Shown here: positions 8,795 through 15,498 of the stretch, piece after piece | How the letters are laid out: each line of letters begins with the position of its first letter | Position numbering within the stretch: position 1 is the stretch's first letter | Assembly: GCA_937858165.1 (NCBI GenBank) | Contig: CALLZA010000519.1 | Location: 1 to 17,911 of the forward strand | Length of the DNA stretch: 17,911 bases | Direction of reading: 5' to 3' | DNA from: an uncultured Ardenticatenia bacterium | GTDB lineage: Bacteria; Chloroflexota; Anaerolineae; Promineifilales; Promineifilaceae | Made by a program: the position numbers and the translations under genes | Notes under the pieces: generated by a model | The model's database searches: none | The model's input: the letters and a program-made list of their open reading frames with translations, nothing else | What the model was told of the DNA's origin: nothing

Positions 8795-8962
8795 ATGTCC
8801 GCTCAATCTGAGAAACGAGAGCTCATGAACCTGGGCTATGAGGTCTTCATCGCCCTTCTGTCGATCTTCTAGCGGAAGTTAGTGGAGGAGTCAGAAGAAA
8901 CGACGGCCGCGCTGCGTGAGGAGCTGGACGCAATCGAAAAGAAGCTGAGCGATCGCAAGTAG
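8795..8962 (+). pseudogene. Broken small gene: two in-frame pieces split by TAG
   Basis: From ATG 8795 a frame reads 25 codons (…NLGYEVFIALLSIF) to a TAG at 8870–8872. The same frame then continues for 29 more codons, rich in Glu, Lys and Leu (EESEETTAALREELDAIEKK), to TAG at 8960–8962. The first piece looks like the start of a membrane protein, the second like a cytosolic coiled-coil tail. Both have GC-rich coding character. I recall this combination from the two ends of small ion-channel-type proteins, so an internal deletion is possible; that link is weak. Readthrough of one amber codon, or two tiny separate genes, are alternatives. There is no strong ribosome binding site at 8795; GAGAG precedes an internal ATG at 8825. 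Confidence 0.4.
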
Positions 8963-8983
8963 AAGATTCACCCCGCGCCAGGC

Positions 8984-9030
8984 AAACAAAACCGGGGCGA
9001 CTTCAGGACGAAGTCGCCCCGGTTTTGTTT
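8984..9030. terminator. Strong bidirectional intrinsic terminator
   Basis: A 21-bp perfect stem (8984–9004 with 9010–9030) has a 5-base loop (AGGAC). The GC-rich core is flanked by A-rich (left) and T-rich (right) arms, so a U-tract forms in either direction. It separates the plus-strand phosphodiesterase region from the convergent minus-strand gene ending at 9114. The remainder of 8963–9113 shows no gene. Confidence 0.9.
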
Positions 9031-9113
9031 TACCGGCCGCGAGGGCGGGTTGTTTACTTTCTCGCGCGCCGGCGAACTCCGCCAGAGGTTAATTGACAGG
9101 AGCGGAATGAACG

Positions 9114-9512
9114 TTAGCGGGCGATATCAAACGCGGCCTTCGTGCCCGGCAACATGCCGTAGATCAGGATCAAGCCGTTGACCAAGAGCGCCGGCAGCAT
9201 CGATTGCCAGGTCGAAGCGCCGATGAGGGACAGGAATGCCAGGATCAGATTGAAGACGGCAATCACTACGACAAACATCCAGCCCTGCGGGTCCAGATTC
9301 CACAGCATGCGAAATACCCACAGATAGACGAGTCCCATCACACCCCATAACAATGCGCCCAATAGATCGAAGGTGAAGAAATGGGCTTGGCCAAACGGGC
9401 CGCTAATCGGCAATAGGTGGAGCATCTGCAGGGTATGAACAAGCGCGACAATGGTTGCCGCCCCGGCCAGGAGCGCCAGCAGGGTCACGCCAAACGGACG
9501 TTTTTTTGCCAT
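9114..9512 (-). CDS. Four-helix membrane protein of unknown function
   Basis: 132 residues: a short basic N-terminus (MAKKRPFG) then four hydrophobic segments at about residues 8–30, 45–68, 80–100 and 103–122. No catalytic motif is seen. The start is supported by AAGGAG on the minus strand about ten bases upstream. It is the last gene of the minus-strand cluster; the gene before it ends 54 bases upstream. I do not recognise a named family with confidence. A general integral-membrane DUF is most likely. Confidence 0.75.
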   Translation of the reverse strand: MAKKRPFGVTLLALLAGAATIVALVHTLQMLHLLPISGPFGQAHFFTFDLLGALLWGVMGLVYLWVFRMLWNLDPQGWMFVVVIAVFNLILAFLSLIGASTWQSMLPALLVNGLILIYGMLPGTKAAFDIAR

Positions 9513-9566
9513 GATATGAACTCCTTGTCAGTTGAATAAGGCGACCAGCGAACTGGAGGCCGGCCG

Positions 9567-10211
9567 TTACGCCGAAGCAGCCAGACGGTTATAGGTCTCG
9601 ACCTCGAAACGGCGGTTGGCCTGAATCTGGATGACAATGCCCGCCGCCGCCAGCAACACGAACACGATGGCCATGAACGGCGACGCCTGCCACAGTAGAC
9701 GTACCGGGCTCTCGGCTAGTTGGAGCAGGGAAACACCGCCGACGCCTAGCATGATCGTGCCTACAACCAGCCCCGCCCCACCGATCGCTGTCGCGGCGAT
9801 GATGACGTACTTTTGCAGGTTGAACCTAAACGTGACGACAACCATGACGACCGCCAAGACAATAGCGACGATAAACGTGATGAACTCCAGGCCGTTCAGT
9901 CCGAACAGATCCATAATGCCGACGCCCAGCATATAGCCCAGGATGCCGGCAGCTACGGCAACCGCCGCGGCGTAAAAGAAATAGGAGGTCAGCGCGAAGA
10001 TCGCCCCGACCACAAAGCCGACGACCCAACCCGTAACGGTGGCAAACAGCCCGGTGTTGAAAAGGGCTTCTATCGCCGAGGATCCCAGCACAAAGCCGCC
10101 AAAGAAACCCCAAATGGGCAACAGAAACAGGAAGAAACGATACCCGCCGAAGATGAGCGCAGTCGCGAACAACAGGGCGATGGTCGTGATACATAAAAGC
10201 TCAAAAACCAT
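9567..10211 (-). CDS. DUF4203-like multi-pass membrane protein
   Basis: 214 residues, nearly all hydrophobic, with about seven helices and many Gly residues. Tandem Gly-rich helices (GFFGGFVLGSS, VVGFVVGAIFALTSYFF, GILGYMLGVGI) are typical of DUF4203/TMEM198-like proteins, whose function in bacteria is unknown. The C-terminus is a short polar tail (QANRRFEVETYNRL) that should be cytosolic. A good ribosome binding site, GGAGGTG, lies upstream on the minus strand. It probably shares a transcript with the four-helix protein downstream (54-base gap). Confidence 0.65.
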   Translation of the reverse strand: MVFELLCITTIALLFATALIFGGYRFFLFLLPIWGFFGGFVLGSSAIEALFNTGLFATVTGWVVGFVVGAIFALTSYFFYAAAVAVAAGILGYMLGVGIMDLFGLNGLEFITFIVAIVLAVVMVVVTFRFNLQKYVIIAATAIGGAGLVVGTIMLGVGGVSLLQLAESPVRLLWQASPFMAIVFVLLAAAGIVIQIQANRRFEVETYNRLAASA

Positions 10212-10319
10212 GGTGACACCTCCAAGTTAAGAAAGAATCGATCTCGCCAAGATATCTCGTTAACCACTCGGATGTTCTATTTCTTCTGTCTTTCACCCCC
10301 TCGTTTCAATGAAACCGTT

Positions 10320-10361
10320 GTGGGCCGGAGTGCCCCTATCACAGATTTCCCTCCGGCCCAC
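10320..10361 (-). terminator. Hairpin after DUF1269 gene A
   Basis: GTGGGCCGGAG (10320–10330) pairs perfectly with CTCCGGCCCAC (10351–10361) around a 20-base loop. It lies 34 bases past the stop of the minus-strand DUF1269 gene and ahead of the DUF4203-like gene. The loop is large and no clear U-tract follows, so it is only a possible terminator. Confidence 0.4.
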
Positions 10362-10394
10362 GCACACTTGTTAAGTCTCGTCGCGCCGACCGAT

Positions 10395-10892
10395 TTATGC
10401 TTCTTCGGCGAAAGCGGCCTTCAGTTGCTCTTCTTGTTCTCCCGTCAGGTTCGTCGAGATGATCTCGAACTTCGGCGCCTGCTGCTTCAGCCCTTCGATG
10501 AACTTGTCGGGTGTCGACTGGGCGATCATCAGGAACAACGCCGAGGTACCGACCGTGACCCTTGATTGAACTTCCTTGATGAAGTCGTCACTGATACCGA
10601 TGTCGGTGAACCGACCGGTCAGCGCACCCATCGCCGCGCCGATGGCCATGCCCAGGATCGGGATGAAAAAGATCAGCCCGAACAGGAAGCCCCAGAATGC
10701 GCCGTTCATCGCCCCAAGGCCGCCCATGCTGTGCAGTTGCTGGGTCTTGGGCTTCTTCTTGCCGTCCGGCCAGGTCACGATCGCTGCGTCCTGCAGCGTC
10801 ACCAATTCCTGCTTGCCCAGGCTCTCGATGACGCGCAGCGTCTGCTCAGCGCCATCCGGTGTCTCAAACTTGAGTACTGCCAATGTTGCCAT
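10395..10892 (-). CDS. DUF1269 family membrane-associated protein (paralogue A)
   Basis: 165 residues. An N-terminal alpha/beta region (MATLAVLKFETPDGAEQTL) contains the family's hydrophobic strand followed by a helix that 'walks' an index residue pair. The middle has a Gly/Ala-rich hydrophobic hairpin (about residues 57–92) ending in GRFTDIGISDDFIKEV. The C-terminal part has GTSALFLMIAQ and an acidic tail. This order is characteristic of DUF1269. The molecular function is not known. The gene at 14416–14898 is a clear paralogue: GRF…GI/V..DF[IV]KEV and GTSALF are shared. The start follows GAGGAG on the minus strand. Confidence 0.85.
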   Translation of the reverse strand: MATLAVLKFETPDGAEQTLRVIESLGKQELVTLQDAAIVTWPDGKKKPKTQQLHSMGGLGAMNGAFWGFLFGLIFFIPILGMAIGAAMGALTGRFTDIGISDDFIKEVQSRVTVGTSALFLMIAQSTPDKFIEGLKQQAPKFEIISTNLTGEQEEQLKAAFAEEA

Positions 10893-10915
10893 ATTTCGAT
10901 CTCCTCAACGTATGG

Positions 10916-10937
10916 GGCAAGTTATTGAAGACTTGCC
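10916..10937 (-). terminator. Short hairpin between the 103-aa gene and DUF1269 gene A
   Basis: GGCAAGT (10916–10922) and ACTTGCC (10931–10937) form a 7-bp stem with an 8-base loop, just past the stop of the 103-aa gene and 24 bases before the next start. There is no U-tract. It could be a weak terminator, or a leader hairpin affecting the DUF1269 gene. Confidence 0.3.
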
Positions 10938-10945
10938 ATGATTGA

Positions 10946-11257
10946 TTAAAGGGGTGGCTTCGTCCCAGAATACCCCGGGATGCGATTGCGGTTACCGTAA
11001 CCGCCGCCCGTATAGGACGCGATATCGGCAAAAACCGCCAGACCTATCCACAGCCAGTCCCAACTGGTAGTGCCGCCGGGCGCGACGGCCACGTACATCA
11101 ACGTCGTGAAGGGCAGGAAGACCAACCCCAATACTGGCCAGATCCACGAGTTAAACGCGCCCAGTGCCCCAACCCAGCGGATCGGCTGGGCTATCCACCA
11201 GAAGATACCCGCGACTCTCGGCCCCAGTAACATGAATAACGTCAGAAAACAGCACAT
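10946..11257 (-). CDS. Small membrane protein (103 aa), conserved hypothetical
   Basis: Begins MCCFLTLFMLLGPRVAGIFWW, then a second helix (WIWPVLGLVFLPFTTLMYVAV) and a third (WDWLWIGLAVFADIASY), ending in a Gly/Arg tail (GGGYGNRNRIPGY). I recall similar short proteins in Actinobacteria and Chloroflexota with the same tail; their function is unknown. The start at 11257 is chosen because GGAGG lies six bases upstream. A longer in-frame start at 11368 would add 37 Ser/Arg-rich residues overlapping the end of the upstream lipoprotein gene. Confidence 0.75.
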   Translation of the reverse strand: MCCFLTLFMLLGPRVAGIFWWIAQPIRWVGALGAFNSWIWPVLGLVFLPFTTLMYVAVAPGGTTSWDWLWIGLAVFADIASYTGGGYGNRNRIPGYSGTKPPL

Positions 11258-11324
11258 GATTACCTCCGAATCCCTGATTTTCCGGCCCTCACCCCGAGAA
11301 CCCGCTATTCCTAATTCTCTAACG

Positions 11325-13637
11325 CTAGCCGACGCGCGTGAAGCGGACGACTTCTTGACCGAAACCATCGCGCAGGATGAGTGTGTCCAGCGTCATCTCG
11401 AACGTCACAGCCGATTGAACCGCGTTCAGGTAGGTTGCCTCCTGATTGTTGATCTCATCGGTGCAAGCCATCTGCGTGCCGAAGACCGGCCCGATATTGA
11501 CCAACTCAGCGCTCACCTGGTATGGCCCCTTGAAGTTGTTGCATCCGCCGAACGCGCTCACCTGCCCGTTATCGTCGAAGAACAGGTTCGGCGCGGCGTT
11601 GGGCAAAGGCGTGGCACCGTATAGCGAGGTCACGACCCAGCCGGTGTTCGCCAGCGGATTGCTGGGGATCATGACCTGGATGGTAATCTGCTGCGTTTGG
11701 ACAGTGCCGTCGCGCAGCAGAACGCGCATCTCATAAGTAGTCGTTCGCTGCGGACACACCTGCTGGCTGCCCTGGCCGGTCACCGGGAACTGGCTATAAG
11801 GCTGGCCGACCGGATAGACCCACACCGCCTGGATGTTCTGCACGTTCCACGATAGCGTGGTGCACTCACCCTGATTGATGACGGCATTGGCGGGGAAAAA
11901 CTGGAGAACCGGCGAAGACGTGGCCGCCGGCGCGGTTGTCGGTGTCGGCAGGGGTATCGCCGTTGGCGTAGGAGTCGGTAGCGGCGGGGCGTCAATCACC
12001 GGCACGTTCCCGGCGTTGAACGCCTGGATGAAGTCGGCCGAGACCCAACCCTGGCCATTCGGCGCGCTCTGGACGAGCGTCACCCACCACAATCCGTCGG
12101 CGCTGCGGCCGATGATAGCCCCTTCCACGCCGAAGTTGGCCGCGCCCAGGATGGGATAGGCCGAGCCGGGGCCGGTGCGCACGTTGACGCCGGCCGGTGC
12201 GATGACCACGCCGTAGGGCGCTTGTGGCTCGGGCGTGGCAATCTCGACCGGCGGCACGGGCGTCGGCTCGGGCGCGGGTGCCTCGACACCGATGTTGCGG
12301 AAGACGTAGGTCGGACCACCGGCGGGCATCGCCAGTTCCATCTCCATACCGCCCGGCCGCACGCGATAGTTCTGCGCCGCGCCCAGCACGCCGATGAACC
12401 GCTGGTCGAGCGAGTTCTCGCCGCAGAAAGCCAGCGTCATCGGGCCAAGCTGGGCCAGGTAGCCACCGATCATGCCACCGTCGCGCAACTCGTAGCCCAT
12501 CTGGCCGGTGTTGCAGTCGGCCCGGAAGCGCATCACCCCGTTCGTCTCGCCCGCGGGCAGATAGGCCACCAGGTAGTTGGCTGTGTCCTGCGCGAAGGCG
12601 ATGTCCTCGCCGTCAAGCTTCTCAGCCACCGGTTGCCAGATGCGGCCTTCCACGCCGGCCCGCGGCATCGCCTCGATCTGCAGCGAGCCGACCAGCGCGT
12701 CGAGGGTCGTCAGGATCGGCTCCCACTCTTCCGTCGTCAGGGCATTGAGCGCCTCGTTCTGCGCGGCCATGTAAGCCGCCAGGTCGCTGTCCACCTGAGC
12801 CATCTCGTCTTGCGAGACATCGGCCGCAGTCATGGGCAGCGTCGAGCTGGTAACTGGATAGAAGAACGACACCAGGTAGCGGCCGTCGTTGGTGAAGCCC
12901 TGGTAGACGTAGCGCAAGCCCTGGTTCGTCACCGGGTTCGGCCCCTGGCTCCAGCGGCTGACGAAGCGGTAGCCGCTGATCGTCGCACTGGTCAGCGGCG
13001 CACCGGTGCGGTCGAGCTGTGCGACCACGTCGAGCGCGCCAACCGTTTCATCAAACGGCAGCGCGGCGTAGCCGTCGGTCAGTTCGGGAACGTTCAGGAT
13101 GTTGGTGCGCGAGTAGATGTCGTTTATGGCCTCGTTAACCGCAGGGTTGCCGGCTTCGTCCCACATCGCCCGATAGGCGTCGACGGGGATGATATAGAGG
13201 ATCGGATCGCCGGGCTGCCGTTGAGATGGGTCGGTAACGCCGAACAGAATCTCGATGTGCGCCGGCAGGCCGGTCGGGCCGGGCGGCTGGCTTTCGTCAT
13301 AGGGAGCCTCCGGCACGAGGACCGGCTGCCATGAGTAGGGCAGGCCCTGGGTGTCCAGGGCGATCATGGTGGGGTACAGCCCAGCCGCGGCCACAGTATC
13401 CGGGTCAATTTCCGTGGTGACAATACCCAAATCGTCAACCGGTTCGGCAGTGGGCACGGCGGCCAGTTCGGTGGCCGCCGTCTCGATGGGGGTTTCGGCA
13501 GGAGCCACAACCGGCGCTTCGGTCGCGACGGGTTGCGGGTCGACGGTCGGTGTCGGTTCATCGTTGGCACAGGCAGCCAGCGCCGCCGCCAGCAGCATCA
13601 GCACGAACAATGCCAACCATTTTCTAGAAGTATACAT
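11325..13637 (-). CDS. Multidomain lipoprotein with SH3b and META domains
   Basis: 770 residues, probably anchored outside the cytoplasmic membrane. A type II signal peptide ends in the lipobox LAAC, with lipidated Cys23. A Thr/Pro/Glu-rich linker (about 25–70) follows. A long unassigned region leads to a META/HslJ-like segment at about 330–446, with DCNTG (QPV…, FCGEN). A bacterial SH3 domain at about 473–540 contains GVNVRTGPGSAYPILG. A Ser/Thr/Pro linker follows, then an Ig-like domain at about 570–655 (INQGECTTLSW, CPQRTTTYEM). A clear META domain ends the protein at about 663–770 (NTGWVVTSLYG, FGGCNNFKGPY). SH3b and Ig-like modules usually bind cell-wall or protein ligands; META domains are linked to stress and secreted inhibitors. 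A role in envelope maintenance is inference. GAGAGGAAG upstream supports the start. Confidence 0.82.
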   Translation of the reverse strand: MYTSRKWLALFVLMLLAAALAACANDEPTPTVDPQPVATEAPVVAPAETPIETAATELAAVPTAEPVDDLGIVTTEIDPDTVAAAGLYPTMIALDTQGLPYSWQPVLVPEAPYDESQPPGPTGLPAHIEILFGVTDPSQRQPGDPILYIIPVDAYRAMWDEAGNPAVNEAINDIYSRTNILNVPELTDGYAALPFDETVGALDVVAQLDRTGAPLTSATISGYRFVSRWSQGPNPVTNQGLRYVYQGFTNDGRYLVSFFYPVTSSTLPMTAADVSQDEMAQVDSDLAAYMAAQNEALNALTTEEWEPILTTLDALVGSLQIEAMPRAGVEGRIWQPVAEKLDGEDIAFAQDTANYLVAYLPAGETNGVMRFRADCNTGQMGYELRDGGMIGGYLAQLGPMTLAFCGENSLDQRFIGVLGAAQNYRVRPGGMEMELAMPAGGPTYVFRNIGVEAPAPEPTPVPPVEIATPEPQAPYGVVIAPAGVNVRTGPGSAYPILGAANFGVEGAIIGRSADGLWWVTLVQSAPNGQGWVSADFIQAFNAGNVPVIDAPPLPTPTPTAIPLPTPTTAPAATSSPVLQFFPANAVINQGECTTLSWNVQNIQAVWVYPVGQPYSQFPVTGQGSQQVCPQRTTTYEMRVLLRDGTVQTQQITIQVMIPSNPLANTGWVVTSLYGATPLPNAAPNLFFDDNGQVSAFGGCNNFKGPYQVSAELVNIGPVFGTQMACTDEINNQEATYLNAVQSAVTFEMTLDTLILRDGFGQEVVRFTRVG

Positions 13638-13689
13638 ACTACTTCTCTTCCTCTCATTCGCTCAGAAAAATACGGATGTGTTGTCAAAT

Positions 13690-13725
13690 TCCCCGGATTT
13701 CGCCTCAGGCGCATAAACCCGGGGA
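13690..13725 (-). terminator. Hairpin after the LURP-one-related gene
   Basis: TCCCCGG (13690–13696) pairs with CCGGGGA (13719–13725); ATTT/AAA extends it imperfectly, and an inner stem CGCC/GGCG (13701–13704, 13708–13711) has a 3-base loop. It lies 26 bases past the stop of the minus-strand gene and just upstream of the lipoprotein start. On the minus strand it is followed by AATTT. It is probably a terminator separating the two genes. A TTGACA hexamer (minus, 13687–13682) follows immediately, but I see no good -10 for it. Confidence 0.5.
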
Positions 13726-13751
13726 GACTGTTGATCGTTGAGGGTGGTGAG

Positions 13752-14303
13752 TTACCGCCCCGAATGGGCCATCATGTCGATGACTGCGACGACGGCGAGA
13801 ATTAACACGTCGTTCTGCCCAGGCTCAATCTCGATGCCGTAGCTGTCGGCGATACGAAACCACTTCTTCGACACCTCGGCCACGTTGCCGATGCGGAATT
13901 CGTGATCGAGGATGTTGCCCTGCACTTCCAGATCGCTCCCGCCGGGAATATCGACCGACCAGCGCTCGCGTAAGGGGGTGATGAGCGCCTTCCTGACCAG
14001 GGCGACCCTTTTCCCCTGCGGGTCTTCAATCTCCATGCTGTCCTTGACGCGCAGCATGCGTTCCTGAATCTTCAGGAGTTCGTTACCGTTGCGATCCTCA
14101 AAAATGAGGGTCTGGCGAACGCGCAGGGCTTTGCCGTCAATCTTGTAAACTTTCTCCCCGCGCCCGTTCTCGATCCAGAAATCATCGCCGATAGCGAGGA
14201 CCTTCTGGCGCATCTTGTACCGATGATCGCCATCTGTGCGATCACCCGGCCCACGATCCTCGCGGCGCTCTTCGCGCCTGTCCTGTCGTCTGCTGAATCC
14301 CAT
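13752..14303 (-). CDS. LURP-one-related (LOR/DUF567) family protein
   Basis: 183 residues. A strongly charged N-terminus (about 28 residues, Arg/Glu/Asp-rich: RRQDRREERREDR) precedes the LOR domain, a beta-barrel wrapped on a central helix, related to Tubby and scramblases. Diagnostic phrases run in order: YKMRQKVLAIGDDFWIENG, then KVYKIDGKALRVRQTL, LLKIQERMLRVKDSMEIE, then a central KWFRIADSYGIEI and a C-terminal hydrophobic helix VLILAVVAVIDMM. The bacterial function is not settled. The protein probably lies at the inner face of the membrane. GAGGAG eight bases upstream supports the start. Confidence 0.88.
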   Translation of the reverse strand: MGFSRRQDRREERREDRGPGDRTDGDHRYKMRQKVLAIGDDFWIENGRGEKVYKIDGKALRVRQTLIFEDRNGNELLKIQERMLRVKDSMEIEDPQGKRVALVRKALITPLRERWSVDIPGGSDLEVQGNILDHEFRIGNVAEVSKKWFRIADSYGIEIEPGQNDVLILAVVAVIDMMAHSGR

Positions 14304-14342
14304 GATGTTCTCCTCTATGCAATGACCAGGTAACAGTCTCTT

Positions 14343-14402
14343 CCGTAGCGCAAGATTCCTGTCTAGCGGCCAGACAGACGAGTTAAGGAACTTACGCTAC
14401 GG
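14343..14402 (-). other. Long two-tier inverted repeat between DUF1269 gene B and LOR gene
   Basis: Outer arms CCGTAGCG (14343–14350) and CGCTACGG (14395–14402) continue with one mismatch and one bulge through AAG and TTCCT to AGGAA. Inside sits a second hairpin, CTGTCT (14359–14364) with AGACAG (14372–14377), 7-base loop. The 60-base unit could be a structured leader, an RNA-processing site or a palindromic repeat. There is no U-tract on the minus strand, so it is not a classic intrinsic terminator. Confidence 0.45.
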
Positions 14403-14415
14403 TCTGGCGATCGCG

Positions 14416-14898
14416 CTAATTACCCAACGCCTTCTTCAGGCTCTCTTCCGCCTCATCCGAGAGGGTGGTTTGGATGATCTTGCCAGGGTGCTCCTGCATA
14501 ATGGCGCGGACAACGGCCGGGTTGGCATCGTGGGCCAGCACAAACAGGGCTGAGGTGCCGGGTTGCAGCGAGTCCGACACTTCCTTGACGAAATCGCCAT
14601 CCACACCCAGATTCATGAACCGGCCGACGATTGCGCCTCCACCGGCGCCAAGCAACAAGGCGGCGACTGGGAACACCAATCCACCCAGCAGCAATCCCAG
14701 CAACGCACCGACGCCCGTTGCCGTCATCGTGCCGTGGCTGACGTTGTTCTTGACATGAACTTTGCCGTCCAAAGCTTTACTGACCACGGCCGTGTCCTCG
14801 AACGAGATGTTGTTGTACTTGGTCTGGCCCTTCAAACTATCCAAGACCTTCTCCGCCTCATCTGACGAATCGAAACTGATTACGACTAAACTGGACAT
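14416..14898 (-). CDS. DUF1269 family membrane-associated protein (paralogue B)
   Basis: 160 residues starting MSSLVVISFDSSDEAEKVL. It has the same plan as the gene at 10395: alpha/beta start, Gly-rich hydrophobic hairpin (about residues 63–95, GVGALLGLLLGGLVFPV…GGGAIVGRF), then DGDFVKEVSDSL and GTSALFVLA, and an acidic helix at the end. The start at 14898 is chosen over an in-frame ATG at 15024 because GGAGG lies directly upstream and the homology begins here. The longer start would run into the upstream gene. The function of the family is unknown. Confidence 0.86.
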   Translation of the reverse strand: MSSLVVISFDSSDEAEKVLDSLKGQTKYNNISFEDTAVVSKALDGKVHVKNNVSHGTMTATGVGALLGLLLGGLVFPVAALLLGAGGGAIVGRFMNLGVDGDFVKEVSDSLQPGTSALFVLAHDANPAVVRAIMQEHPGKIIQTTLSDEAEESLKKALGN

Positions 14899-14959
14899 GT
14901 TGCCTCCGTTTTTGTTAAGCCTAAATTGCCCACCAGACACCGTGCCCTGGGGTATCCAC

Positions 14960-15280
14960 TCATCTACGACGACCACCCGAACTGCGCCGGGTAGTACTTC
15001 GACCGTCTCTGGGGTTTGATTCATTTATCTGGCCAACCGTTAACCGCTCGACGGAAATGAGCACGTGGCCCAGGTCGTAAAGCGCATTGATCAAGCCAAC
15101 CAGCGCGGCTTGATCGAGTACTTCACCAGTCATTTCGGTCGTTTTAGCTTCAACTTCGCGCTGGACAATCGTGGTTGTATCATCCCAAAATCCGCGCACC
15201 CAACGCTCGCTCACACGACCATTAACTTGTATCCGATACATAGCAGGTCTGTCCATGAGTGAGCGATGGGAGCCGTCCAT
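14960..15280 (-). CDS. Small conserved protein (106 aa), unknown function
   Basis: Soluble, no membrane segments. The core is MYRIQVNGRVSERWVRGFWDD, a polar strand region (TTTIVQREVEAKTTEMTGEVLDQAALVGLINALYDLGHVLISVERL) and an Arg/Ser-rich tail. I recall the phrase 'T-G-x-V-x-D-Q-A-A-L-x-G-L…DLG…L-S-V' from short proteins that are common in Chloroflexota and other phyla, unnamed. AAAGGA at the right distance supports ATG 15280. The in-frame ATG at 15376 has no such site and its extra residues include low-complexity, Cys-containing sequence. This is the first gene of the minus-strand cluster, divergent from the ion channel. Confidence 0.65.
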   Translation of the reverse strand: MDGSHRSLMDRPAMYRIQVNGRVSERWVRGFWDDTTTIVQREVEAKTTEMTGEVLDQAALVGLINALYDLGHVLISVERLTVGQINESNPRDGRSTTRRSSGGRRR

Positions 15281-15352
15281 AATGTCCTTTATCTCTTCGC
15301 CGATTATGCAGAGCGACGCATCGCCACAGATGCCATTCATATGGTAGTTGCC

Positions 15353-15403
15353 GGTAATAGATGGTAATAACACCAAAAAGGTGTGACTTTGGTGTAATGC
15401 ACC
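15353..15403. promoter_or_regulatory. Phased half-site cluster in the divergent control region
   Basis: GGTAATA occurs at 15353 and 15363 (10-bp period). Then ACACC (15370–15374), GGTGT (15380–15384), GGTGT (15391–15395) and CACC (15400–15403) follow at 10–11-bp steps. ACACCAAA (15370–15377) and TTTGGTGT (15388–15395) are a perfect 8-bp inverted repeat. Elements one helical turn apart between two divergent genes suggest an operator array. Which gene it controls, and by what protein, is not visible. Confidence 0.4.
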
Positions 15404-15456
15404 TTCGCCATTTAGATGCTTACAATCGAGTCGGAATATAGGTATTCTTTATACGA

Positions 15457-15486
15457 TTGACATAACGTCCGTTGACTTCATAGATA
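15457..15486 (+). promoter_or_regulatory. Possible promoter of the ion-channel gene
   Basis: A consensus -35 TTGACA (15457–15462) is followed 18 bp later by a weak -10 TAGATA (15481–15486). The predicted start, near 15493, would leave almost no leader and remove the GAGG ribosome binding site at 15489–15492. This pair is therefore doubtful; TATACG at 15450–15455 is another -10 candidate without a good -35. Confidence 0.25.
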
Positions 15487-15498
15487 CAGAGGCATCCG

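Noticed and set aside
12222..13334. 370-codon plus-strand open frame opposite the lipoprotein
   Set aside because: Arg/His/Gly/Val-rich shadow translation. The minus strand has lipobox, SH3b and META motifs.
14899..15024. Longer start of DUF1269 paralogue B
   Set aside because: The extra 42 residues overlap the end of the upstream gene and precede the true GGAGG–ATG start.
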